From the NCBI GenBank assembly GCA_947468255.1, contig CANIMM010000228.1, positions 1-5,179 on the forward strand: a stretch of 5,179 nucleotides of DNA, given 5' to 3'. Positions 1 through 5,179 of the stretch are shown here, one piece after another; position 1 is the first letter of the stretch; every line of letters begins with the position of its first letter. The notes under the pieces are model-generated. The model worked only from the letters and a program-made list of their open reading frames with translations. It was not told the origin of the DNA and did not search any database. This DNA is from Chitinophagaceae bacterium. Lineage in GTDB: Bacteria > Bacteroidota > Bacteroidia > Chitinophagales > Chitinophagaceae. The translations under genes were made by a program, and so were the position numbers.

Positions 1-2042
1 AACAGTTCCAATTTGCCTGCAGTAAAAGGGATATCCCAGAAAATAATACCGGTTGCTTTATCGTACAGCTTTCGATCACCTACTTTAATGCCATTTAAAA
101 GAAGTTCGGCTGCTTCACAATTGGTATAGCAAACCACTCTTATTTTATCCTTTTCTTTATAATTCCACAAAGCAGCTGCATTCATGGAAGGTTTGGCTTC
201 TTGTTGATAAGGATAGGTTCCAATATAGGCAGTGGGCGAAGTAGCCCACAATGCTTTTCTAAAATAGCCACGGGGCTTAAGATTTCCGGACAAATCAATT
301 TGACCAGCCGTTGATCCCCTAGTGGGCCATGTTCCCGACTCGCCTAAAAAATCATATCCTGTCCATAAAAATTGCCCAAGGATATAATCATTATCAGCAA
401 CCGCCTTCCAGTCTTCTAAACTACTACCATTTTCACTGCCGTAAAAAATTCTATCCGGATAATTTTTGTGATCCTGTGCATACCTGCTTTCAGTATAATT
501 ATACCCTACTACATCCAATGCCTTCGGATAATCTGTTTCGTTTGACATGATTGGTGCAGCCAAAGCTGCAGTAGTTGGCCTAGAAGGATCAAATTGTTTT
601 ACGATCGACACCAATTCTTTGGCAATAATACCCATATTTTCCGCCCTTGGTTGGGAAACAATATGACCTGCTCTGTGCTTCTGACGAATACCCTCCTGGT
701 TTAAAATGGGGTGCGAATAAGGATCTTGAGGATAGTCAATTTCATTGCCAATACTCCACATGATTACGGATGGATGATTTCTATCACGGCACACCATGTC
801 TTTTATATCTCTATTATTCCATTCCAAGAAATACGTTGCACTTCCTTGTAAGCCCGGCTCTCCGTTATTCCAACCGGTTAACCATTTATGCTTGGGGTAT
901 TCCCATTCATCAAAGGCTTCGTCAATTACCAAGATACCCATTTCATCACAAAGATCGTAAAGGTAGGGAGCCTGCGGATTATGCGACAAACGAATGGAAT
1001 TACATCCCATCTCTTTTAAAATTTTGAGTCTACGTTGCCAAACCTCCTTAGGCACGGCTGCACCTAGGGCACCAGCATCATGGTGAATGCATACCCCTTT
1101 CAATTTTTCAGACACCCCATTTAAGGCGAAGCCTTTATTGGGATCAAAATTGATTTTTCGTATACCCACCCTCGTTGTAGTTATATCAAGCAATTCTTTT
1201 CCTGAAAGAATGGTAGTTTCAAGCCTATACAGATAGGGCGCATCTAAAGTCCATAACACCGGATTTGAAAACTTTATGCTTTGGCTTATTTTATTTTTAT
1301 CCGTTACCTGAGAAGTAGCAACTGTGGAGGCTACCTTTTTTCCCATTGCATCAAACAACTCTTGCTTTACAATGACCGGAATAACTGAACCATCCCTACT
1401 TTTTGTATTAATGATATTGGTTTCTATTTTAACGTTGGTACTGGCTCCTGTTTGCTCTGTAGTATAATAAACGCCCCACAAATCAATATGAACCGGCTGG
1501 GCATACACCAAATAAACATCGCGGTAAATTCCAGAACCTGTATACCAGCGTGAATCAGCATCTTCGGTATGATTCACCTTAACAGCTAAGGTGTTTTTCT
1601 CTCCAAATTTAAGGTAAGGAGTAAGGTCGTACATAAATGAAATATATCCATTGGGCCTTTTTCCTACATTTTTACCATTGATAAAAACTTCGCTATTATT
1701 ATAAACTCCTTCAAAATAAATGTATACTTTCTCTCCCTTCTTATTTAAAGGCATATCGAAACTTTTTCTATACCAGGCAATTCCTCCTGCTAAAAACCCA
1801 GTGCAACTTGAATTATTTTTACTAGCAATTCCCTCTACAGACCAGTCGTGCGGAAGATCCAAGACTCTCCAAGCGGAATGGTCAAGATGCTCAATTCCTC
1901 CATATTCGATATCTCCCAAATGAAAAGACCAATGATCATTAAAAAGAATTTTTTCTCCAAACCCTTGGGCAAATCCAGTAGAAGTTGCTTGCAGAATAAT
2001 CAATAAAATACTTAGTGCAATAATATTGGTATGTTTCTTCAT
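1..2042 (-). CDS. Secreted glycoside hydrolase family 2 enzyme (beta-galactosidase-like), C-terminus cut by window edge
   Basis: Hydrolyses terminal beta-linked sugars from glycans, probably in the periplasm; galactoside is the likeliest substrate but is not proven. The frame is open from the ATG at 2042 to the edge, giving 680 codons with no stop. Residues 1-25 form a Sec signal peptide (MKKHTNIIALSILLIILQ core, then GFAQ) with no lipobox cysteine. A GH2 jelly-roll domain spans about 30-185, an Ig-like domain about 187-300, and the TIM barrel about 312-600. The barrel carries N348-SIRLSHNP, then RNHPSVIMWSIGNE with E434 as acid/base, and YGSENGS with E537 as the probable nucleophile, followed by GQFLWTGYDFLGE. 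A DUF4982-like domain begins near W626 (YTNCEAAELLLNG) and is truncated. Such proteins usually have about 800 residues or more, so a substantial C-terminal part is missing. The start is chosen because the signal peptide begins there. It has an AT-rich leader without a Shine-Dalgarno sequence, as is common in Bacteroidota. Family assignment is firm; substrate is inference. Confidence 0.95.
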   Translation of the reverse strand, partial: MKKHTNIIALSILLIILQATSTGFAQGFGEKILFNDHWSFHLGDIEYGGIEHLDHSAWRVLDLPHDWSVEGIASKNNSSCTGFLAGGIAWYRKSFDMPLNKKGEKVYIYFEGVYNNSEVFINGKNVGKRPNGYISFMYDLTPYLKFGEKNTLAVKVNHTEDADSRWYTGSGIYRDVYLVYAQPVHIDLWGVYYTTEQTGASTNVKIETNIINTKSRDGSVIPVIVKQELFDAMGKKVASTVATSQVTDKNKISQSIKFSNPVLWTLDAPYLYRLETTILSGKELLDITTTRVGIRKINFDPNKGFALNGVSEKLKGVCIHHDAGALGAAVPKEVWQRRLKILKEMGCNSIRLSHNPQAPYLYDLCDEMGILVIDEAFDEWEYPKHKWLTGWNNGEPGLQGSATYFLEWNNRDIKDMVCRDRNHPSVIMWSIGNEIDYPQDPYSHPILNQEGIRQKHRAGHIVSQPRAENMGIIAKELVSIVKQFDPSRPTTAALAAPIMSNETDYPKALDVVGYNYTESRYAQDHKNYPDRIFYGSENGSSLEDWKAVADNDYILGQFLWTGYDFLGESGTWPTRGSTAGQIDLSGNLKPRGYFRKALWATSPTAYIGTYPYQQEAKPSMNAAALWNYKEKDKIRVVCYTNCEAAELLLNGIKVGDRKLYDKATGIIFWDIPFTAGKLEL

Positions 2043-2099
2043 TTTTATTATTTAAGTTGATCAAATTGAACTTCTATACCGAAAGTATTGATTAGGACT

Positions 2100-2129
2100 C
2101 AAACTAAAAAATTTATTCAAAATAGCAAA
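2100..2129 (-). promoter_or_regulatory. Candidate Bacteroidota-type promoter for the GH2 gene
   Basis: On the minus strand TTTG (2129-2126) is followed after 18 bases by TTAGTTTG (2107-2100). The Bacteroidota sigma-ABfr consensus is TTTG, about 19-21 bases, then TAnnTTTG; the -7 box here differs at one position and the spacing is one base short. Transcription would begin near 2094, leaving a leader of about 50 bases before the ATG at 2042. This is a by-eye match in AT-rich DNA, so chance is a real possibility. Confidence 0.3.
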
Positions 2130-2154
2130 TATCCGGCTGAATAAAGCTAGAATA

Positions 2155-2173
2155 GCCATGGCAACCGACGGTT
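2155..2173. promoter_or_regulatory. Two adjacent short dyads upstream of the GH2 promoter, possible operator
   Basis: GCCATGGC (2155-2162, a perfect palindrome) is followed directly by AACCGACGGTT (2163-2173, perfect symmetry around one base). They lie about 25-45 bases upstream of the candidate -33 box of the GH2 gene, where an activator of a sugar-use gene could bind. Both are also among the few GC-richer points in this gap. No regulator is encoded in the window, and dyads this short arise by chance, so a regulatory role is speculation. Confidence 0.18.
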
Positions 2174-2334
2174 TTATAAAAACTGATACCTGCCTATTAC
2201 TTGCAATGACAGCAAATTTCACATAAAAGCAATCTCTAAAAGAATCCTTTAATATAAATGCCGAGTATTTGAAACTATTTTACTATTAACCTATCAGTAA
2301 TACAATGTATCTACATTTTATAAAAATCTAAAAA

Positions 2335-2354
2335 CATTCATTGATGAATGAATG
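2335..2354 (-). repeat. Perfect 8-bp inverted repeat, possible second terminator behind metY
   Basis: CATTCATT (2335-2342) and AATGAATG (2347-2354) are exact reverse complements around a 4-base loop. Read on the minus strand, the stem is followed by TTTTTAGATTTTT, so it could act as a weak, AT-rich back-up terminator downstream of the stronger hairpin at 2383-2400. Only two of eight pairs are G-C, which makes the stem unstable. Confidence 0.4.
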
Positions 2355-2367
2355 ACCTATAAAGGTC
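2354..2367. repeat. Short 5-bp inverted repeat between two larger hairpins
   Basis: GACCT (2354-2358) and AGGTC (2363-2367) are complementary around a 4-base loop. It shares base 2354 with the inverted repeat at 2335-2354 and sits 16 bases from the hairpin at 2383-2400. On its own it is too short to call functional; it is listed because it lies inside a run of three hairpins. Confidence 0.25.
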
Positions 2368-2400
2368 CACAAAAATCAAAGACCCCTGCAAATACAGGGG
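2368..2400 (-). terminator. Likely intrinsic terminator of metY
   Basis: Transcribed leftwards, the RNA would form CCCCTG (from 2400-2395), a 6-base loop, then CAGGGG (from 2388-2383), followed by the U-rich tract TCTTTGATTTTTG. The stem has five G-C pairs out of six and begins 26 bases past the metY stop codon, a usual place for a Rho-independent terminator. It would separate metY from the GH2 gene. The plus-strand side lacks a clean T-tract, so the minus-strand reading is preferred. Confidence 0.7.
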
Positions 2401-2425
2401 CCCTTGCTAAAAGAGAATTTAATTT

Positions 2426-3733
2426 TTAACCTTTCACAAGGTCAAAAGAATTTTGAATGTCATTTTTGATATCTTCTATATGCTCTATACCCAATGAAAT
2501 CCGGAGCAATCCAGGTTCTACACCCGCAGAAATTTGTTCTGCTTCGCTTAACTGTTCGTGAGTAGTAGTAGCTGGATGAATGATGAGCGTTTTAGCATCC
2601 CCCACATTGGCTAAATGGCTGATTAGTTTTAATTCGTTCACGAAATTATCAGCTGTTTGTTTTCCGCCTTTAATTTTAAAAGACAATACGCCACCAAAAC
2701 CACGTTTTAAATATTTTTTAGCTAAGGTATTGTATTTACTAGTTTCCAATCCAGGATAATTTACATACTCAACCTGCGGATGCGCCTCAAGCCATTGAGC
2801 AAGCGCAAGTGCATTCTGCACCGTACGATCAACTCTTAGCGACAATGTCTCAAGACCTTGCAAAAACAGGAATGAGTTAAAAGGACTTAAAGCTGGGCCC
2901 CAAGTACGTAAGCCACTTACTCTAAGTCGGATAATATAGGCGATATTTCCAAAGGGACTACCTGCTCCAAAAATTTCCCAGAATTTCATTCCGTGGTATC
3001 CTTCATCTGGCTCAGTAAACTGAGGGAATTTTCCATTGCCCCAATTGAAATTTCCACCATCAACCACAATACCACCAATACTATTACCATGTCCGCCAAT
3101 CCATTTAGTAGCTGCTTCTACTACTACATTTGCACCGTAATCAAATGGCCTGAAAAGATAACCTGCTGCACCAAAAGTATTGTCTACCACTAGTGGTATG
3201 TCGTGTGCTTTTGCAATAGCTGCAATGGCTTCAAAATCGGGAATGCTAAATCCGGGATTGCCGATGGTTTCTAAATAGATTGCTTTCGTTTTTTCGTCAA
3301 TCTTAGAAGCGATGCTTTCAGGATTATCTCCATCAGCAAAACGAACTTCCACACCAATTCGTTTGAAGGAAACTTTAAACTGGTTATAAGTACCTCCATA
3401 TAAAAAAGAAGACGATACGAAATTATCGCCTGGTAATAATAAATTGTGTAATGCCAAAAACTGAGCACTCATGCCCGAACCGGTAGCTACAGCAGCTACT
3501 CCTCCTTCCAAGGCAGCAACCCTTTTTTCGAACACATCGGTAGTAGGGTTCATTATACGGGTGTAAATATTTCCAAACTCTTTTAATCCAAAAAGATTGG
3601 CTGCATGTTCGGAACTTTCAAAAACAAATGAAGTGGTTTGATAAATAGGCACCTGACTTGCATGGGTAGTTGCTTCAGGATCATATCCGGCATGAATCTG
3701 AAGGGTATCAAAATGTAATGGTTTTGCTGACAT
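2426..3733 (-). CDS. metY: O-acetylhomoserine sulfhydrylase (PLP-dependent)
   Basis: Cytoplasmic enzyme of methionine synthesis that joins O-acetylhomoserine with sulfide (or methanethiol) to give homocysteine (or methionine) and acetate. The 435-residue protein is full length for the family (about 420-445) and covers the Cys/Met metabolism PLP domain end to end. Visible motifs are YTRIMNPTT (57-65, cofactor phosphate contact from the partner subunit), GSGMSAQ (85-91), Y112 in SFLYGGTYN (ring stacking), N159 in ETIGNP, D184 in VVDNTF (pyridine nitrogen), K210 in ATKWIGGHGN (Schiff-base lysine) and R411 in LLRISLGIEH (substrate carboxylate). The stretch 227-255 (FNWGNGKF, FTEPDEGYHG, FWEIFG) is an insertion typical of O-acetylhomoserine sulfhydrylases and absent from shorter cystathionine lyases and synthases. 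No key residue is missing. The ATG at 3733 gives the usual N-terminus (HFDTLQIHAGYDPE) and has no strong Shine-Dalgarno. A terminator follows and 213 bases separate it from the upstream gene, so it is probably transcribed alone. Confidence 0.96.
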   Translation of the reverse strand: MSAKPLHFDTLQIHAGYDPEATTHASQVPIYQTTSFVFESSEHAANLFGLKEFGNIYTRIMNPTTDVFEKRVAALEGGVAAVATGSGMSAQFLALHNLLLPGDNFVSSSFLYGGTYNQFKVSFKRIGVEVRFADGDNPESIASKIDEKTKAIYLETIGNPGFSIPDFEAIAAIAKAHDIPLVVDNTFGAAGYLFRPFDYGANVVVEAATKWIGGHGNSIGGIVVDGGNFNWGNGKFPQFTEPDEGYHGMKFWEIFGAGSPFGNIAYIIRLRVSGLRTWGPALSPFNSFLFLQGLETLSLRVDRTVQNALALAQWLEAHPQVEYVNYPGLETSKYNTLAKKYLKRGFGGVLSFKIKGGKQTADNFVNELKLISHLANVGDAKTLIIHPATTTHEQLSEAEQISAGVEPGLLRISLGIEHIEDIKNDIQNSFDLVKG

Positions 3734-3766
3734 GTCTTAATTTTTTAAGTGAAATGTATAATTCTA

Positions 3767-3799
3767 TAAAAATAGTATACTTTACCTAATTAGCACAAA
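3767..3799 (-). promoter_or_regulatory. metY: Candidate Bacteroidota-type promoter for metY
   Basis: On the minus strand TTTG (3799-3796) is followed after 21 bases by TATTTTTA (3774-3767), one mismatch from TAnnTTTG. Transcription would start near 3760, leaving a leader of about 26 bases. That leader is too short for a SAM riboswitch, and none is recognisable in the whole gap. The match is by eye in very AT-rich DNA. Confidence 0.3.
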
Positions 3800-3846
3800 T
3801 AAAGATGGATAAATTAGTATGATTTTGACAAAAGAACTGACATTTG

Positions 3847-3866
3847 GCTATTGTTAAAAAAATAGC
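3847..3866. repeat. 6-bp inverted repeat upstream of metY
   Basis: GCTATT (3847-3852) and AATAGC (3861-3866) are complementary around an 8-base A-rich loop. The T-run on the minus strand lies in the loop rather than after the stem, so this does not look like a terminator of the upstream gene. It lies about 50 bases upstream of the candidate metY -33 box and could be an operator or chance. Confidence 0.25.
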
Positions 3867-3890
3867 ATCATTTGCTTATATGACATTCCC

Positions 3891-3927
3891 TCTTACATCA
3901 TTGACACTTATATCAATGGTCTTACAT
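3891..3927. repeat. Inverted repeat flanked by an 8-base direct repeat, after the oxidoreductase gene
   Basis: CATTGA (3899-3904) and TCAATG (3913-3918) form a 6-bp stem with an 8-base loop. The pair is bracketed by two copies of TCTTACAT (3891-3898 and 3920-3927). It begins 20 bases past the oxidoreductase stop codon, where a terminator might sit, but no T-tract follows on the minus strand. Function unknown. Confidence 0.3.
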
Positions 3928-3946
3928 GAATTAGCTTAGTTGTAAT

Positions 3947-4999
3947 CTAGTCTTTTGCTTTAGCCATTTCCAAGGCAGTGGTGGTAATGAAATATTTTGC
4001 TACTGTATTTGGGACTTCCCATTTAGGCAATGAATGATGCAAGAGGTAATCCGTAAAAACCTTAAAAGTAATGTCGCGCTTTAACTCTAATTCAGCAGGT
4101 ATATTAATTTGAATCACCTTTCCGTCTTCTGACCAAGATATTCCAGGGAAATCTTTTTGAAGCTTAGCGAAGGACTTAACAAGCTGTTCTTTAAAATCCT
4201 TATCGCTGATATTCATTCTTTTTTGAATGCAAAGCCTTGGTTTGTTGCGCCCAAATGCTTGCTCGATCATCAAGATGCATTTATCTCCCTCTGCATACGC
4301 ATTGCGAATATCATTTCCTCCTTTGGGTGTTGCGGCACGCCACTCAACATTCACTGCTGCATAAACACCCTTTACATTAAAAAGGATATTACCACTGGCA
4401 AATATTGAAAGCATTGAATCTTTCATATAAGGTGCTAGCGATAAAGGAATTTCGGGTAATGAAGTTGCAGCTGAAAACTCAGATTTGGTGAGATGCACAG
4501 CGCTGTGATTGGCGTCTAATACCTTGATATCTTTATTATAGTCGATAGCCTGTTCTGGAAATGATTTCCAAAATGCAAGGTCTATTAAATGGGTAGTTAC
4601 ATCAACCACGCCTTCTCCCTGCTGAAGCACATCGAAATACCAAGCTGGACGACTTCCCTTTCCACCTCTGTAAAAATGGTGAACACTCGATTCGTAAATG
4701 GCTGGGTGTTTTTTTGTTCCGTTTGTCAGCTTTCCAAAAAGCATCGAATCCTGCATCAGCGATTGCTGCACTCGGTTAATGAGACTATATCGCTCTGTCA
4801 TCATATCAAATAATAACAGTCCTTTTTGATCGGCTAACTGGTAACTTTTTTTAAGCCGCTCAAACCCCACTTGATTGATGACCATCGGTTTGTCAGAAAA
4901 AACATTCATTCCAGCTTGAATTGAATGCTCTATGTAGTCAATTTTTAAACGATTATTTCCTGCTAAGACAACTACATTGCCTTTCTTGTCTGCCACCAT
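3947..4999 (-). CDS. Gfo/Idh/MocA-family putative oxidoreductase, main C-terminal part of a frameshifted gene
   Basis: Probable NAD(P)-dependent sugar or cyclitol dehydrogenase-like protein; substrate unknown. Counting from the ATG at 4999, residues 8-45 are the second half of the Rossmann domain (NVVVLAGNN, then AGMNVFSDKPMVI, where DKP at 36-38 matches the family's EKP motif). GEGVVDVTTHLIDLAFW (128-144) matches the family's conserved G-x-D-x-x-x-H-x-x-D segment, with H137 and D140 as likely active-site residues. The remainder to 350 resembles the 'putative oxidoreductase C-terminal' domain found in Bacteroidota. The ATG at 4999 is probably not the true start, because the dinucleotide-binding first half of the Rossmann fold lies upstream in another frame (4972-5179). 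Methionine 1 corresponds to the M of an expected YLEKM segment. If the frame were restored, 410 residues would be visible, with perhaps 40 more outside the window. As read, the product would lack most of its NAD(P)-binding region and would not be expected to work. No other stop interrupts this part. Confidence 0.85.
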   Translation of the reverse strand: MVADKKGNVVVLAGNNRLKIDYIEHSIQAGMNVFSDKPMVINQVGFERLKKSYQLADQKGLLLFDMMTERYSLINRVQQSLMQDSMLFGKLTNGTKKHPAIYESSVHHFYRGGKGSRPAWYFDVLQQGEGVVDVTTHLIDLAFWKSFPEQAIDYNKDIKVLDANHSAVHLTKSEFSAATSLPEIPLSLAPYMKDSMLSIFASGNILFNVKGVYAAVNVEWRAATPKGGNDIRNAYAEGDKCILMIEQAFGRNKPRLCIQKRMNISDKDFKEQLVKSFAKLQKDFPGISWSEDGKVIQINIPAELELKRDITFKVFTDYLLHHSLPKWEVPNTVAKYFITTTALEMAKAKD

Positions 5000-5179
5000 T
5001 TTTCGAGGTAGTCATTGCCAAAATAGATCTGCTCATTCCAATGGGTTGGATTTTCTTTGCGGGCATTAAAAGATTTGATCTGCCGCAGATAAGGCTCAAT
5101 GGCATTTGTATCAGGCGCATAGACAAAAACAGTACTGTCCAAATAATCTAATTGATCATTTTGAGCCGCAGCAGCATGG
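4972..5179 (-). pseudogene. N-terminal part of the same oxidoreductase, out of frame and cut by window edge
   Basis: From the right edge the frame reads HAAAAQNDQLDYL, then STVFVYAPDTNAIEPYL, ENPTHWNEQIYF and GNDYLEK, 60 residues up to base 4999. It then runs into eight unrelated residues (WWQTRKAM) and a TAG at 4974-4972. The first visible residues fit the GHFHAA segment of this oxidoreductase branch, as I recall it, followed by the 'VYAP' strand. The frame overlaps the downstream one by 28 bases. Adding one A to the run at 4999-5003 joins it to MVADKKGNVVVLAGNN without gap or overlap. The real start, probably with a signal peptide, is beyond the window. It could be a true mutation or a sequencing error. 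Confidence 0.85.
4999..5003 (-). other. Frameshift site: five-A run where six are expected
   Basis: The minus strand reads CTC GAA AAA TGG TGG in the upstream frame and ends at a TAG 25 bases later. With one more A it would read CTC GAA AAA ATG GTG GCA and continue for 350 residues. The shift therefore maps to a homopolymer, the commonest place for a one-base deletion or base-calling error. Confidence 0.8.

Larger units (their letters stand above)
2043..2425. other. Non-coding gap between metY and the GH2 gene
   Basis: This 383-base AT-rich stretch has no plausible gene on either strand. On the metY side it holds three adjacent inverted repeats (2335-2400) that include a likely terminator. 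On the GH2 side it holds a candidate promoter (2100-2129) and two short dyads (2155-2173). Between about 2175 and 2334 I see nothing recognisable. Confidence 0.7.

Noticed and set aside
329..1923. Plus-strand open frames at 329-550, 770-1027 and 1720-1923
   Set aside because: They lie opposite the intact GH2 gene, have no recognisable domains and show biased, low-complexity translations typical of antisense shadows.
2993..3468. Open frames at 2993-3193 (plus) and 3271-3468 (minus)
   Set aside because: Both overlap the conserved, full-length metY coding frame and resemble no protein family.
3847..3866. Intrinsic terminator of the oxidoreductase gene
   Set aside because: The T-run on the minus strand falls inside the loop rather than after the stem, so it does not have terminator layout.
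3734..3946. SAM riboswitch upstream of metY
   Set aside because: The gap is AT-rich with only two short stems and lacks a recognisable multi-helix aptamer core; the inferred leader is also very short.
4999..4999. ATG at 4999 as the true start of a short oxidoreductase
   Set aside because: Upstream sequence in the neighbouring frame encodes the missing first half of the Rossmann domain, so the ATG is an internal codon exposed by the frameshift.
4157..5151. Plus-strand open frames at 4157-4408, 4589-4813 and 4921-5151
   Set aside because: They lie opposite the oxidoreductase gene, whose frames carry clear family motifs.
1..5179. Novel defence system, CRISPR array, mobile element or prophage signal
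   Set aside because: No phased repeats, transposase or integrase coding, or long terminal inverted repeats were seen; the genes belong to known metabolic families.

Overview
The window is an AT-rich stretch with all three recognisable genes on the minus strand. It most likely comes from a member of the Bacteroidota. This is inferred from gene content: a secreted GH2 glycosidase with a DUF4982-like tail, and a putative oxidoreductase of a Gfo/Idh/MocA branch common in that phylum. Weak or absent Shine-Dalgarno sequences, an AT-rich leader before each start, and candidate promoters resembling the Bacteroidota TTTG / TAnnTTTG pattern also fit. No rRNA, tRNA, CRISPR array or mobile element was seen.

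Layout in the direction of transcription, from the right end to the left. Positions 5179 to 3947 hold a Gfo/Idh/MocA-type oxidoreductase whose N-terminus lies outside the window. Its reading frame is broken by what looks like one missing A in a run of five A residues (4999-5003, read on the minus strand). Both halves are otherwise intact and join smoothly if one base is restored. Positions 3946-3734 are a non-coding gap with two small inverted repeats and a candidate promoter. Positions 3733-2426 encode a full-length O-acetylhomoserine sulfhydrylase (metY type), followed by a good candidate intrinsic terminator and two more inverted repeats. Positions 2425-2043 are non-coding and hold the candidate promoter of the next gene. 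Positions 2042-1 encode a secreted GH2 family beta-glycosidase that runs off the left edge.

The oxidoreductase and the GH2 enzyme are both typical of carbohydrate-use regions in Bacteroidota. The metY gene between them belongs to sulfur amino-acid synthesis and seems to be its own transcription unit, so the three genes probably do not form one operon. I see no evidence of a new multi-gene system. The observations most worth checking are the frameshift in the oxidoreductase and the cluster of three adjacent hairpins behind metY.
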